Shown here one piece after another: positions 32,889 through 43,078 of a stretch of DNA of 64,000 bases. The position numbers were made by a program, and so were the translations under genes. The stretch is from the NCBI GenBank assembly GCA_029624735.1, contig JARSSM010000011.1, positions 136,495 to 200,494 of the forward strand, read 5' to 3'. The notes beneath the pieces were generated by a model that was given only the letters and a program-made list of their open reading frames with translations, was not told where the DNA came from and did no database searches. Numbering within the stretch: the first letter of the stretch is position 1; each line of letters opens with the position of its first letter. Origin of the DNA: Defluviicoccus sp. (GTDB taxonomy: Bacteria; Pseudomonadota; Alphaproteobacteria; Rhodospirillales; Defluviicoccaceae).

Positions 32889-33703
32889 GCGGGCCCTTTC
32901 GCGTCGCCTGCGTCCAGACCAACGCCGGCCGGGACTTCGAGCCCAACATCAAGGCCGCGAGCGAACTCGTTCAACGCGCCCGCGCCGCCGGCGCGGCCCT
33001 GGTGCTGCTGCCGGAAAACGTCAGCATGATGGAACCCGACACCGCGCTGGCACGGCAGAAGGCGTGTGCCGAGGCGGCGCATCCGGCGCTCGCCGCCTTT
33101 CGTGAACTGGCGCGGGCGGCGGACGTGTGGCTGGTCGTCGGTTCGCTCTCGGTGCTGGTGGACGGAGACAAGATCGCCAACCGCTCCTATCTGATCGATG
33201 CCAGCGGCGAGATCGCCGCGCGCTACGACAAGATCCACCTGTTCGACGTCGACCTCAGCGCCGGCGAACGCTACCGCGAGTCGGACACGATCGCGGCCGG
33301 TGCGCGCGCGGTGGTGGCGCCGACACCGTGGGGCGCGCTCGGCTTTTCGATCTGCTACGATTTGCGCTTTCCCAAGCTTTACCGCCACCTCGCGCATCAA
33401 GGCGCCGACTTCCTCTCCATCCCGGCGGCGTTCACCCGCACCACCGGCCAGGCGCACTGGCATATCCTGATCCGGGCGCGGGCGATCGAGAACGGCTGTT
33501 ACGTTTTTGCGCCGGCGCAGACCGGCACCCACGCCAAAGGCCGCCAGACCTATGGCCATGCGCTGATCGTCGATCCCTGGGGGGAAGTGCTGGCCGATGC
33601 CGGCGAGGAGGTGGGCTTCATCGTTGCCGATATCGACCCGGCCAAGGTCGCGGACGCGCGCGCACGCATTCCGGCACTCATGCACGAACGTCCTTTCGCC
33701 TGA
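32885..33703 (+). CDS. Carbon-nitrogen hydrolase, Nit1/deaminated glutathione amidase-like
   Basis: 272-aa nitrilase-superfamily amidase. Catalytic Glu in LVLLPENVSMM, Lys in YDKIHLFDVDL, Cys in GFSICYDLRFPKLYR. The DLRFPxLYR stretch and HLFDVDL mark the Nit branch that hydrolyses deaminated glutathione, a metabolite repair reaction; coupling to grxC fits this. Specificity is inferred from these motifs. Confidence 0.88.
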   Translation: MSGPFRVACVQTNAGRDFEPNIKAASELVQRARAAGAALVLLPENVSMMEPDTALARQKACAEAAHPALAAFRELARAADVWLVVGSLSVLVDGDKIANRSYLIDASGEIAARYDKIHLFDVDLSAGERYRESDTIAAGARAVVAPTPWGALGFSICYDLRFPKLYRHLAHQGADFLSIPAAFTRTTGQAHWHILIRARAIENGCYVFAPAQTGTHAKGRQTYGHALIVDPWGEVLADAGEEVGFIVADIDPAKVADARARIPALMHERPFA

Positions 33704-33731
33704 GCGGATGCGAGGGCGGGCCGCGCGTGCC

Positions 33732-34502
33732 TCACGAGGCGGCGCGGACGACGGCAGCGATGTAGTTGACCATCAGGTCACTGCCGAGCGACCAGCGGTG
33801 GAGCAGCGGCTGGTACTGCAGCCCGCGTATCTCCGCCAACTCGAACCCCTGCCGGCGGAGCACCCGGGCCAGCTCCGACGGGCGGACGAACTTGCGCCAG
33901 TCGTGGGTTCCGGCCGGTAGCCAGCGCAGGATGTACTCCGCCCCGATTTTTGCCAGCGCCAGCGAAGAGAGCGTCCGGTTGAGGGTGGCGACGACCAAGA
34001 GACCGTCCGGCGTTAGAATTTGCCCGACCGCCTCGAAAAACAGATCGAGGCTCTGCACATGCTCGATGACCTCGAGCGCCAGCACGACGTCGTATCGCGC
34101 CTCCCAGCCGACGACATCTTCGGGCAGCGCGCACCGGTAATCGATGGCGAGCCCTTCGCGCTCGGCATGGGCGCGGGCGACACGGATTGCCACCTGCGAG
34201 GCATCGACGCCGGTCACCGCCGCTCCATGCTTCGCCATCTCCTCGGCGATCAGGCCGCCGCCGCAGCCAAGGTCGAGGCAGCGCAAGCCCGTGAACGGAA
34301 GCGCGGCAGCGGCATCGACGGCCCGGTGGCGGGCGATCGCGCCGCGGATGAAGTCGAAGCGGACCGGGTTCAGCTCGTGCAGCGGGCGGAACTTCCCCAT
34401 CGGGTCCCACCACGCTTCCGCCATCGCATCGAAGCGGGCGATCTCGTCATCCGAGGCCGTGCCGCCCGCAGGCACAGCCGACCCCTTGGCAGCGGATGTC
34501 AT
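33732..34502 (-). CDS. ubiG: Ubiquinone biosynthesis O-methyltransferase UbiG
   Basis: 256 aa. Methylates both hydroxyl groups in ubiquinone synthesis. Typical N-terminal FDAMAEAWWDPMGKFRPLHE, NPVRFDFI, SAM motif CLDLGCGGGLIAEEMA and LEVIEHVQ with TLNRTLSSLALAKIGAEYIL at the centre and GTHDWRKFVRP. SD GGAGAGTCGCA precedes ATG 34502. Divergent from lysC. Confidence 0.96.
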   Translation of the reverse strand: MTSAAKGSAVPAGGTASDDEIARFDAMAEAWWDPMGKFRPLHELNPVRFDFIRGAIARHRAVDAAAALPFTGLRCLDLGCGGGLIAEEMAKHGAAVTGVDASQVAIRVARAHAEREGLAIDYRCALPEDVVGWEARYDVVLALEVIEHVQSLDLFFEAVGQILTPDGLLVVATLNRTLSSLALAKIGAEYILRWLPAGTHDWRKFVRPSELARVLRRQGFELAEIRGLQYQPLLHRWSLGSDLMVNYIAAVVRAAS

Positions 34503-34644
34503 TGCGACTCTCCGATCACGCTGACGTCGATTCGACGCACGGCGGCGCTTGCGTCCCGAAACGCTCCCCAGTATCTAGGAGACGTGCAGAGGCATGCAAC
34601 CCGCTCTGGGATCCTGCCCGTTCGTCCCTGAGAAGGTTCGCTGA

Positions 34645-34657
34645 TTGTCAATGACAA
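34645..34657. promoter_or_regulatory. Short palindrome between ubiG and lysC
   Basis: TTGTCA-A-TGACAA, a perfect six-base dyad about 47 bases before the lysC start in the 201-base divergent region. It could be an operator; nothing else supports it. Confidence 0.3.
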
Positions 34658-34703
34658 GCCTCGTGCGTGGATCTCTCTTAATTCGGGATCAGTGTTGAGG
34701 CCC

Positions 34704-35924
34704 ATGCCACGGCTGGTCAAGAAATTTGGCGGCACGTCGGTTGCGGACGTCCAGCGTATCAAAGCCGTTGCCGCGCGCGTCAAGCGGGCGGTTGATGCCG
34801 GCCATGAGGTCGCGGTGGTCGTGTCGGCGATGGCTGGCGCCACCAATCAGCTCGTCGACTATGCGAACGCGGTCAACCCGCTGCACGATTCGTGCGAGCA
34901 TGATGTTGTCGTCGCCAGTGGCGAGCAGGTGACGGCGGGCTTGCTGGCGATGGCACTTCAGGATTTGGGCGTGCCCGCGCGCTCCTGGCTCGGCTGGCAG
35001 ATTCCAATCCGGACCGACAGCGCGCACAGCCGCGCCCGCATTTTGGGCATCGAGGCCGCGGACCTCGACCGGGCGATGCATGCGGGCACGGTGCCGGTGA
35101 TCGCCGGCTTCCAGGGAATCGCCCCTGACGGCCGGGTGACAACGCTCGGGCGCGGCGGCTCCGACACCACGGCAGTGGCGCTGGCGGCGGCGCTCAAAGC
35201 CGACCGCTGTGATATCTACACCGACGTCGACGGCGTCTACACCAGCGATCCGCGGGTCGTTTCACGGGCACGGAAGTTGCGCCAGATCACCTTTGAGGAG
35301 ATGCTGGAGATGGCGTCCGTGGGCGCCAAGGTGCTGCAGACGCGCTCGGTCGAACTGGCGATGAACCATGGCGTCCGCGTCCAGGTGTTGTCCAGCTTCG
35401 AAGACGTGCCCGGGACGATGGTCGTCAGCGAGGAGGAGATCGTGGAGCAGGCCCTGGTCAGCGGCGTCACCTACAGCCGCGACGAAGCGAAGATCACGCT
35501 GTTGCGCGTAGCCGACAAGCCGGGAGTCGCTGCAGGCATCTTCGGCCCGCTGGCCGAAGCGAACATCAATGTCGACATGATCGTGCAAAACATATCGGCC
35601 GAGGGCGACACGACCGACCTCACCTTCACGGTCGCCAAGGCCGACTTGGCACGCGCGGTCGCGCTGCTGGAGGAGTGCCGCGGCAGCATCGGCTACGCCA
35701 GCCTGTTGTCCGATGCCAATGTCGTCAAGGTCTCGGTGATCGGCGTCGGCATGCGCAGCCATGCCGGCATCGCGGCACAAATGTTCCGCGCCCTTGCGGA
35801 AAAGGGGATCAACATCCAGGTCATCACGACCTCCGAGATCAAGGTCAGCGTCCTGATCGACGAGGCGTACGCCGAACTCGCGGCACGAACCCTGCACACG
35901 ACCTATGGACTCGATGCCGCCTGA
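34704..35924 (+). CDS. lysC: Aspartate kinase
   Basis: First step of Lys, Met and Thr synthesis. 406 aa from ATG 34704 (a GTG lies 12 bases upstream). KFGGTSVADVQRIK opens the kinase domain; TLGRGGSDTTAVALAAAL and DVDGVYTSDPR follow. Two C-terminal ACT domains (LLRVADKPGVAAGIFGPLAE, SVIGVGMRSHAGIAAQMF) mark the feedback-sensitive alpha/beta class. The enzyme heads a plus-strand run of tightly linked genes. Confidence 0.95.
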   Translation: MPRLVKKFGGTSVADVQRIKAVAARVKRAVDAGHEVAVVVSAMAGATNQLVDYANAVNPLHDSCEHDVVVASGEQVTAGLLAMALQDLGVPARSWLGWQIPIRTDSAHSRARILGIEAADLDRAMHAGTVPVIAGFQGIAPDGRVTTLGRGGSDTTAVALAAALKADRCDIYTDVDGVYTSDPRVVSRARKLRQITFEEMLEMASVGAKVLQTRSVELAMNHGVRVQVLSSFEDVPGTMVVSEEEIVEQALVSGVTYSRDEAKITLLRVADKPGVAAGIFGPLAEANINVDMIVQNISAEGDTTDLTFTVAKADLARAVALLEECRGSIGYASLLSDANVVKVSVIGVGMRSHAGIAAQMFRALAEKGINIQVITTSEIKVSVLIDEAYAELAARTLHTTYGLDAA

Positions 35925-36996
35925 GAGCGCGAACGCCGGGCCGGTCCTGCAGGGGAAGCGGCGCGAAGCGGCGCGGGCGCGCCTGGATGCGCTGTGGCAG
36001 CGCGGCCGGGCGCTGCTCGGCACCCGCTACGCCATCCTGGGCGGCGCCATGTCCTGGGTGTCCGAGCGGCACCTGGTAGCTGCGATCTCGAACGCCGGCG
36101 GCTTCGGGGTGCTGGCGTGCGGCTCGCTGCAGCCGGCCCAACTGGCGGCAGAGATCGCGGGCGTGCGTGCCTTGACCGACCAGCCGTTCGGCGTCAATCT
36201 GATCGTGATGCATCCGGAGCTGGACGCGCTGACCCGGCTGTGCCTGGATCAGGGTGTCTCGCACATCGTTTTTGCCGGCGGTCTGCCGTCGGCACCCGTG
36301 CTGCGAACGGTGCGGGAGGGCGGCGCAAAGGTGCTTTGTTTTGCCCCGACGCCGGCGCTGGCCAAGCGGCTGGTCCGCAACGGCGTCGATGCCCTGATCA
36401 TCGAGGGCGCCGAGGCCGGTGGCCACATCGGGCCGGTCTCGACCAGCGTGCTGGCGCAGGAGATCCTGCCGCAGGTGCGCGAGGTGCCGGTTTTTGTCGC
36501 CGGCGGCATCGGCCGTGGCGAAGCGATCGCGCTCTACCTGTTGATGGGAGCCTCGGGCTGTCAGCTGGGGACACGGTTCGTCTGCGCACACGAGTCGATC
36601 GCCCACCCGCGCTTCAAGCGAGCCTTCATCCGCGCCACCGCGCGCGATGCCGTCGTCTCGACCCAGATCGATCCCGATCTGCCCGTCATCCCTGTCCGTG
36701 CGCTGGCGAACGCCGGCACGCAGCAGTTCATGGAGGTGCAGCGCGATGTCGCTGCCCGCTACCGAAGGCAGGAGCTGACGCAGCAGGAGGCGCAACTCGA
36801 AATCGAACTGTTCTGGGCCGGAGCGCTCAGACGGGCGGTGATCGAAGGCGACGTCGAAGCCGGCTCGGTCATGGCCGGCCAGAGCGTCGGCATGGTCACG
36901 GCGGAGCAGTCGACGGCCGAGATCATCGACGAGCTGGTCGAACAGGCCATTGACGCTCTGGCCGAGCACGATTCGAGCGGACCCGTTTCGCCGTGA
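35914..36996 (+). CDS. Nitronate monooxygenase-like FMN protein
   Basis: TIM-barrel flavoprotein of the NMO/2-nitropropane dioxygenase family. Family marks: ILGGAMSWVSERHLVAAISN, NAGGFGVLACGSL, GAEAGGHIGP and FVAGGIGRGEAIALYLLMGA. 360 aa from ATG 35914 (an ATG at 35905 would add three). It overlaps the end of lysC by 11 bases and the start of ptsP by one, so it is translated with them. Its in vivo substrate is unknown; enoyl-ACP reductase FabK is a related alternative. Confidence 0.85.
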   Translation: MPPESANAGPVLQGKRREAARARLDALWQRGRALLGTRYAILGGAMSWVSERHLVAAISNAGGFGVLACGSLQPAQLAAEIAGVRALTDQPFGVNLIVMHPELDALTRLCLDQGVSHIVFAGGLPSAPVLRTVREGGAKVLCFAPTPALAKRLVRNGVDALIIEGAEAGGHIGPVSTSVLAQEILPQVREVPVFVAGGIGRGEAIALYLLMGASGCQLGTRFVCAHESIAHPRFKRAFIRATARDAVVSTQIDPDLPVIPVRALANAGTQQFMEVQRDVAARYRRQELTQQEAQLEIELFWAGALRRAVIEGDVEAGSVMAGQSVGMVTAEQSTAEIIDELVEQAIDALAEHDSSGPVSP

Positions 36997-39266
36997 TGCA
37001 GTTTGGCCAGACAGTCCTCGTGCTGCGCCAGCTGCTGGCGCGGATCCGCGACGTTATGGCCGGCGAGGGCGACACCCAGGCGCGCCTGGAGCGGATCGTC
37101 CAGGTCATAGCCGTCGACATGGGCGCGCAGGTCTGCTCGCTGTACGTTCGCCGCGCTGGCGATGTCCTTGAACTGTTCGCCACCCACGGGCTGCGGCAGA
37201 GCGCCGTGCACCGGACGCGGCTTGCGGTCGGCCAGGGCCTGATCGGCGAGATTGCGGCCAAGGCGAAACCGCTCGCCCTTGCCGACGCCCAGAGCCATCC
37301 GAGCTTCGTCTACCGGCCCGAAACCGGCGAGGAAATCTACCATTCGCTGATGGGGGTGCCGATCTTGCGCGGCGGCCGGGTGGTCGGCGTGCTGGCCATC
37401 CAGAGCATCGATCGGCGCCGCTACAGCGATGAGGAAATCGAGGCGCTGCAGACCATCGCCATGGTGCTGGCGGAGATGGTCGCGAGCGGCAACCTGGTCG
37501 GGCCAGAGGAACTGGCGTCGAGCGAAGCCATCGCCGTGCCGCCGATGCGGCTCGAAGGCGCGCGGCTCAGCCCCGGGTTCGGCCTCGGCGTTGCCGTCCT
37601 GCACAAGCACCATCAGGTGGTGCGGCGTCTGGTGGCTGAGGATACGGCGGTCGAACACGAACGCCTGCGCAAGGCCGTGAGCGACATGCACGGCCAGCTG
37701 GATGTCATGCTGCGGGCTAACGGTCTCGCCGGCAGCGAGCATGCGGACGTGCTCGAGGCGTACCGCATGATCGCCGAGGACGTGGGCTGGCTGCGCCGAA
37801 TCGCCGAGGCGATCAACACCGGCCTCACCGCCGAGGCGGCCGTACAGAAGGTCAACACCGAGATCCACGCCCAGATCGCCCGCGTCTCCGACAGCTATCT
37901 GCGCGAACGGATTCAGGATCTCGACGACCTGGCCCAGCGCCTGTTGCAGCATCTGGTGGGCGCCGAGGACCGCGCGCAGCGGCTGCCGCCGGAGCACGAT
38001 TTCGTCGTCGTCGCCCGCAGCCTCGGCCCGGCGCAGCTCCTGGATTACAGCGGCAGCCGACTCAAGGGCCTGGTCCTGCAGGAAGGTTCGGCCAACGCCC
38101 ACGTCGCGATTGTTGCCCGCAGCCTCGGCATCCCCGTCGTGGGCCAGATCGAAGACGTCATGGCGCGAATCGAAAGCGGCGATCCGCTGATCGTCGATGC
38201 CGATCACGCGCAGGTTCTCCTGCGGCCGAGCGCGGCTTTGCGGCGCATCTACGAGCGCAGCAGCGCCGACCGGGCGCGGCGGCGGGCCGAGTACACCCAA
38301 CTGCGCGATCTGGAGGCAACGACCCGCGACGGCGTGCGCATCAGCCTCAATGTCAACGCCGGACTTGCCGTCGACCTGCAGCCGCTCAGCGACTCGGGCG
38401 TCGATGGCGTCGGTCTGTACCGGACCGAAGTCCCGTTCATGGTCTACGAACAGCTGCCGACGGTCGAGGTCCAGCGTCAGCTCTACCGCCACGTCCTGGA
38501 CGTTGCGAAAGCGAAGCCGGTGGTGTTCCGCACCTTGGACGTCGGCGGTGACAAGATTCTCCCCTACTGGCCGCACGGCAACGAGGAGAACCCGGCCATG
38601 GGCTGGCGGGCGATCCGGGTCTCCTGGGACCGGCCGGCGGTGTTGCGCCAGCAGCTGCGGGCGCTGATCCAGGCGGCGGCCGGTGAGCATCTGCACGTGA
38701 TGTTCCCGATGATCGCGGAGGTCGAGGAGTTCCGCTTTGCCCGCAGGCTTCTCGATCTGGAACTGGAGCGGCACAGGGGCACAAACCAGCCGCCGCCGTT
38801 GAGCGTCCGTGCCGGGGCCATGCTCGAAGTGCCGGCGCTTCTCTTCCAGCTCGACGAGCTGGTGCAGGTTGTCGATTTCCTTTCCATCGGCACCAACGAC
38901 TTGGCGCAGTTCCTGTTTGCGAGCGACCGGGCGAGCCACCGGATGTCGGAGCGCTACGACGTCCTTTCGCCGGCAGTCCTGCGCTTGCTGCGGCAGGTGG
39001 CTGAGCGCTGCCGCGAGGGGAATGTGCCGTTGAGCCTGTGCGGCGAAATGGCCGGCCGGCCGCTCGATGCGATGGCGCTGATCGGAGTCGGCTTGCGGCA
39101 GTTGTCGATGGCGCCGCCCTGCGTCGGGCCGGTCAAGGCGATGATCCGCAGCGCCGACACCGCCGTCCTGGCCGATTTCGTCTCCCACCTCACCACCGTG
39201 CGCCAGGCGAGCATACGCGCGGACCTGCGCGCATTCGCCCATGACCACGGTATCGCCCTCGCGTGA
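36996..39266 (+). CDS. ptsP: Phosphoenolpyruvate-protein phosphotransferase PtsP (EI-Ntr)
   Basis: Enzyme I of the nitrogen PTS; passes phosphate from PEP to NPr. 756 aa. N-terminal GAF domain (residues about 20-160), then the PEP-utiliser region with the phospho-His in GSANAHVAIVARSLGIPVVG, and the PEP-binding barrel GVDGVGLYRTEVPFMV, FRTLDVGGDKILPYW, SIGTNDLAQFLFASDR and LCGEMAGRPLDAMALIGVG. ATG 36996 shares a base with the previous stop; GTG 36993 is the alternative. Confidence 0.95.
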   Translation: MQFGQTVLVLRQLLARIRDVMAGEGDTQARLERIVQVIAVDMGAQVCSLYVRRAGDVLELFATHGLRQSAVHRTRLAVGQGLIGEIAAKAKPLALADAQSHPSFVYRPETGEEIYHSLMGVPILRGGRVVGVLAIQSIDRRRYSDEEIEALQTIAMVLAEMVASGNLVGPEELASSEAIAVPPMRLEGARLSPGFGLGVAVLHKHHQVVRRLVAEDTAVEHERLRKAVSDMHGQLDVMLRANGLAGSEHADVLEAYRMIAEDVGWLRRIAEAINTGLTAEAAVQKVNTEIHAQIARVSDSYLRERIQDLDDLAQRLLQHLVGAEDRAQRLPPEHDFVVVARSLGPAQLLDYSGSRLKGLVLQEGSANAHVAIVARSLGIPVVGQIEDVMARIESGDPLIVDADHAQVLLRPSAALRRIYERSSADRARRRAEYTQLRDLEATTRDGVRISLNVNAGLAVDLQPLSDSGVDGVGLYRTEVPFMVYEQLPTVEVQRQLYRHVLDVAKAKPVVFRTLDVGGDKILPYWPHGNEENPAMGWRAIRVSWDRPAVLRQQLRALIQAAAGEHLHVMFPMIAEVEEFRFARRLLDLELERHRGTNQPPPLSVRAGAMLEVPALLFQLDELVQVVDFLSIGTNDLAQFLFASDRASHRMSERYDVLSPAVLRLLRQVAERCREGNVPLSLCGEMAGRPLDAMALIGVGLRQLSMAPPCVGPVKAMIRSADTAVLADFVSHLTTVRQASIRADLRAFAHDHGIALA

Positions 39267-39366
39267 ACAGCGAGCCCTTGTGGGTGTTGCAATCCGGCGC
39301 AGTTTGGCGAGAATGCACCGGCATAGACCCAGACAGCTCGGTGTCCGGACGGAAGGGGATCGCCCG

Positions 39367-40488
39367 GTGAACGGACCGCAACACGACGCCAGGCCGGCGA
39401 TGCCCCGTGACCATGCGAAAGTTGAACCCAGCGACGAATGCAAGAGCGCTGGCGCGAATCAATCCGGACCCGTTGTCGACGCCCCCCCGCCGCGCCGCAA
39501 TACCGTCGGCGCGCTGCTGCGCCAAGCCCGCGAAGGGCGCGGAAAAACCGTGCAGGCGGTGGCGCGCGAGCTGTGCATGCGGCCGGCCCACATCGAGGCG
39601 ATCGAGACCAGCCGGCTGGACGCGCTGCCGGCGAGGAGCTATGCGGCCGGCTATGTCCGCGCCTATGCTGCCCACCTTGGCTTCGATGGCGACCGCGTCG
39701 CCCAGCGCTTCCGGGCCGAGAACGGCGGCGGCGACCAGCCGCGCGAATTGAGCTTTCCCCTCCCGCCGGCACACGGCGAGTTGCCGAAGGCGGCGGTCCT
39801 GTTGGTCGGCGGCATCATCGCGCTTGTTGCCTACGGCGGCTGGTATCTCTACGCCTCATCCGGAACCGAGATGGCGAGCCAGGTCCATCCCGTTCCCGAA
39901 CGCTTTGCGGCAACGTTATGGAAGGAACCGCACGGCTCACCGGCTGCCGTCCAAAATGGCGTGGGCGAGGCAGAGCCGCTGCCTGTTGGAGGCGGGGGTG
40001 CGGCTGCTGGCCCAGCTGCTAAGGGGACGGTTGAGGCGCAGCCACAGCCGGCACCAGCACCAAGCGATGGCCCGTCGCCGACGGCGGTGGCGCAGACCGG
40101 CACCCGTGCGCCGGTGGCTGCGGCAGATCCGCGCCGGGCGCCGACGGAAGCGGCAGCCGGGGCCTTTGCGCCCGAACGGCTGGGAACCGGCGATCCAGCC
40201 CAAAACGCCCGGATCGTCTTGAAGGCGCGGACGGACTGCTGGATCGAGATCAAGGACACGGATTCGGGCAAGCTCGTCTACGCCCGCCTGTTGCGCGCCG
40301 GTGACACCTACCCGGTCGCCGACCGGCCGGGACTAAGACTGCTGGCCGGCAATGCGGGCGGCCTTGATATCATGGTCGACGGCAAGACGCTGCCGCCGCT
40401 GGGGCGGCCGGGCGCCGTGGTGCGCAACATCGCCCTCGATCCGGCCAAGCTGCCCGAAGGCCAGCCGGCGCAAGAACGTGAGGGATGA
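39367..40488 (+). CDS. RodZ-like helix-turn-helix membrane protein (DUF4115)
   Basis: Bitopic protein: cytoplasmic HTH (NTVGALLRQAREGRGKTVQA, VARELCMRPAHIEAIE, LPARSYAAGYVRAYA), one membrane span (KAAVLLVGGIIALVAYGGWY, about residue 140), a Pro/Ala-rich linker and a periplasmic DUF4115 domain (CWIEIKDTDSGKLVYARLL, GLRLLAGNAGGLDIMVDG). RodZ links MreB to the cell wall. Start set at GTG 39367 behind GAAGGGGAT; a frame open from 39241 would overlap ptsP and adds a poorly conserved stretch. Confidence 0.87.
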   Translation: MNGPQHDARPAMPRDHAKVEPSDECKSAGANQSGPVVDAPPPRRNTVGALLRQAREGRGKTVQAVARELCMRPAHIEAIETSRLDALPARSYAAGYVRAYAAHLGFDGDRVAQRFRAENGGGDQPRELSFPLPPAHGELPKAAVLLVGGIIALVAYGGWYLYASSGTEMASQVHPVPERFAATLWKEPHGSPAAVQNGVGEAEPLPVGGGGAAAGPAAKGTVEAQPQPAPAPSDGPSPTAVAQTGTRAPVAAADPRRAPTEAAAGAFAPERLGTGDPAQNARIVLKARTDCWIEIKDTDSGKLVYARLLRAGDTYPVADRPGLRLLAGNAGGLDIMVDGKTLPPLGRPGAVVRNIALDPAKLPEGQPAQEREG

Positions 40489-40549
40489 GCGGCTGCAGTC
40501 GCGTCGGCGGCGCGGGCGCATCGCGGCCTTTAACCAGGGACGGTAACGG

Positions 40550-41806
40550 ATGGGATTGTTAGCGCGTCGGACCAGCCTGCCGGTGAAGGTGGGCGATGTC
40601 ATCGTCGGCGGCACCGCACCGATCGTCGTCCAGTCGATGACCAACACCGATACCGCCGATGTGGCGCGTACGGTGGATCAGGTCGAGGCCCTGGCGGCAG
40701 CCGGCTCGGAATTGGTGCGGATCACCGTCGACCGCGAGGAAGCGGCCCGCGCGGTTCCCTTCATCCGCGAGCGCCTCGATGCCCGCGGCGTCACCGTGCC
40801 GCTGGTCGGCGATTTCCATTACATCGGCCACAAGCTCCTGAGCCAACACCCGGCGTGTGCCGAGGCACTCGCCAAGTACCGCATCAATCCGGGCAACGTC
40901 GGCTTCCGCGAAAAGCGCGACCGCCAGTTCTCGACCATGATCGAAGTGGCGCTCAAGCATCAGCGTCCCGTGCGCATCGGCGTCAACTGGGGCAGCCTGG
41001 ATCAGGACCTGGCCGTTCGCCTGATGGACGAGAACCGGCTGCACGCGACGCCAAAGTCGGCCCAGGAAGTCACGCAAGAAGCGCTTGTTGTGTCCGCGCT
41101 GCAGAGCGCGGCGCGCGCTGAAGAACTCGGCATGGCGGCGGATCAGATCATCTTGTCGTGCAAGGTGAGCGATGTGCAGAGCCTCATCGCCGTGTATGCC
41201 AATCTGGCCGGCCGTTGCAGCTACGCGCTGCATCTCGGCCTGACCGAGGCCGGCATGGGTTCGAAGGGCATCGTCGCCTCGACGGCGGCAATGGCGATCC
41301 TCCTGCAGCAGGGCATCGGCGATACCATCCGCGTCTCGCTGACGCCGGCGCCGGACGGCGACCGGACCGAAGAGGTGATCGTCGCCCAGCAGATCCTGCA
41401 GACCATGGGCCTGCGCTCGTTCGTGCCGCTGGTGACCGCGTGTCCTGGCTGCGGACGGACGACCTCGACCGTGTTCCAGCGGCTGGCCGAGGAGATCCAG
41501 GTCCATATCCGCCGGCAGATGCCGATCTGGTCGCGCCAGTATGAGGGCGTCGAAGCGATGACGGTTGCCGTGATGGGCTGCATCGTCAACGGCCCCGGCG
41601 AGAGCAAGCATGCCAACATCGGCATCAGCCTGCCCGGCACCGGCGAAGAACCGGCGGCACCGGTGTTCATTGACGGCGAAAAAACGATCACCTTGCGCGG
41701 CGCCGGCCTGGCCGAGGAATTCAAGCGCCTCGTCGAGGACTACGTGCGCACCCACTACCCGCCACGGCCCGCAGCCGAGCCGTCCCGGGACACCGCAGCA
41801 GCTTGA
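40550..41806 (+). CDS. ispG: 4-hydroxy-3-methylbut-2-en-1-yl diphosphate synthase
   Basis: [4Fe-4S] enzyme of the MEP isoprenoid pathway, 418 aa. [20 protein letters not shown] opens the barrel; [28 protein letters not shown] and the cluster cysteines in [15 protein letters not shown] and [21 protein letters not shown] are all present. Stop overlaps a possible TTG start of hisS. Confidence 0.96.
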   Translation: MGLLARRTSLPVKVGDVIVGGTAPIVVQSMTNTDTADVARTVDQVEALAAAGSELVRITVDREEAARAVPFIRERLDARGVTVPLVGDFHYIGHKLLSQHPACAEALAKYRINPGNVGFREKRDRQFSTMIEVALKHQRPVRIGVNWGSLDQDLAVRLMDENRLHATPKSAQEVTQEALVVSALQSAARAEELGMAADQIILSCKVSDVQSLIAVYANLAGRCSYALHLGLTEAGMGSKGIVASTAAMAILLQQGIGDTIRVSLTPAPDGDRTEEVIVAQQILQTMGLRSFVPLVTACPGCGRTTSTVFQRLAEEIQVHIRRQMPIWSRQYEGVEAMTVAVMGCIVNGPGESKHANIGISLPGTGEEPAAPVFIDGEKTITLRGAGLAEEFKRLVEDYVRTHYPPRPAAEPSRDTAAA

Positions 41807-41820
41807 GCACCAGCACCGGC

Positions 41821-43065
41821 ATGACGGCGCTGCGGCCAGTCCGCGGCACCAAGGACTTTTTGTCCGAAGACAGCCGCAAACGGCGGTTTGTCGAGGACTG
41901 TGCGCACGACGTGGCCGCGGGCGCCGGCTTCGCCGAGATCGCGACGCCCATCTTTGAGTTCACGCACGTGTTCGCGCGGACGCTGGGCGATACCTCGGAC
42001 ATCGTGACCAAGGAGATGTACACCTTCCAAGACCGCAGCGGCGAAAGCCTGACGCTCAGGCCCGAGAACACCGCCGGGATCGTCCGCGCGTTCCTCTCGA
42101 ACAACCTGACGCAGCAGCTGCCCTTGAAAGTGTTCTACCGCGGGCCGATGTTCCGCTACGAACGGCCGCAGAAGGGGCGCTTGCGCCAGTTTCACCAGAT
42201 CGGCGTCGAGTGCCTCGGCGCCGGCACGCCGATCGCCGATGTCGAGGTGATCGCGCTCGCGGCCGACGTGCTTGCGCGCCTGGGCCTGAAGGACACCGTC
42301 ACGCTCGAGATCAACACGCTGGGTGATGCCGAGAGCCGGAGCGCGTACCGAAACGTTCTGGTCGACTACCTGTCCGCGCGCGTGGAGTCGTTGTCCGAGG
42401 ACAGCCGCGTGCGCCTGCAGCAGAACCCGCTGCGCATCCTCGACTCCAAGGACGCGGGTGACCGGGCGGTGGTCGCCGAAGCACCCTCGCTCGAAGATCA
42501 CTTGAGCGCGCCCGCGCAGGCGTTCTTTGCCGAGGTGCTGGCGGGCCTCGATGCGCTCGGCATCGGCTACCGCGTCAACCGCCAGCTCGTGCGCGGCCTC
42601 GACTACTACTGCCACACGGCGTTCGAGTTCGTCAGTAGCGCGCTGGGCGCACAGGGCACCGTGCTCGCTGGCGGCCGCTACGATGAGCTGGTGCGCCAGA
42701 TGGGCGGACCACCAACGCCCGGCATCGGCTGGGCAGCCGGGGTCGAGCGCCTGATGATGCTGGCCGAAGGCTGCCCGCCAGCGCCGCGGCCGATCGCCGT
42801 CCTGCCACTGGGTGCTGCGGAAGCCTGCGCCGCCTTGGCACTTGCGCGCGAACTCCGCCAGGCGGGTCTGATCGCCGAGTTCAACGCCGGAGGCGGTTTG
42901 GGCAAACGCATGAAGTGGGCGAACCGGATCGACGCCCGTGTCGCCGTCATCCTCGGCTCCGACGAGCTGGCGCGCCAAGTGGCGACGGTCCGCAATATGG
43001 ACTCAGGCACGCAGGAGGACGTTGCGCTGGCTGAGCTTGCCGGCCGCCTGAGCCAATTGAGCTGA
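41821..43065 (+). CDS. hisS: Histidyl-tRNA synthetase
   Basis: Class II aminoacyl-tRNA synthetase, 414 aa from ATG 41821, where [14 protein letters not shown] matches the usual N-terminus; a TTG at 41803 overlapping ispG would add six residues. Motif 2 [21 protein letters not shown], the histidine motif ([14 protein letters not shown]) and motif 3 [14 protein letters not shown] are clear (motif 2 is split as [11 protein letters not shown] and [10 protein letters not shown]). C-terminal anticodon-binding domain present. Confidence 0.95.
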   Translation: MTALRPVRGTKDFLSEDSRKRRFVEDCAHDVAAGAGFAEIATPIFEFTHVFARTLGDTSDIVTKEMYTFQDRSGESLTLRPENTAGIVRAFLSNNLTQQLPLKVFYRGPMFRYERPQKGRLRQFHQIGVECLGAGTPIADVEVIALAADVLARLGLKDTVTLEINTLGDAESRSAYRNVLVDYLSARVESLSEDSRVRLQQNPLRILDSKDAGDRAVVAEAPSLEDHLSAPAQAFFAEVLAGLDALGIGYRVNRQLVRGLDYYCHTAFEFVSSALGAQGTVLAGGRYDELVRQMGGPPTPGIGWAAGVERLMMLAEGCPPAPRPIAVLPLGAAEACAALALARELRQAGLIAEFNAGGGLGKRMKWANRIDARVAVILGSDELARQVATVRNMDSGTQEDVALAELAGRLSQLS

Positions 43066-43078
43066 AGGAACATCGCCG

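Noticed and set aside
34503..34703. Lysine riboswitch before lysC
   Set aside because: The 201-base leader is too short and shows no helix set of that kind; such riboswitches are not usual in alphaproteobacteria.
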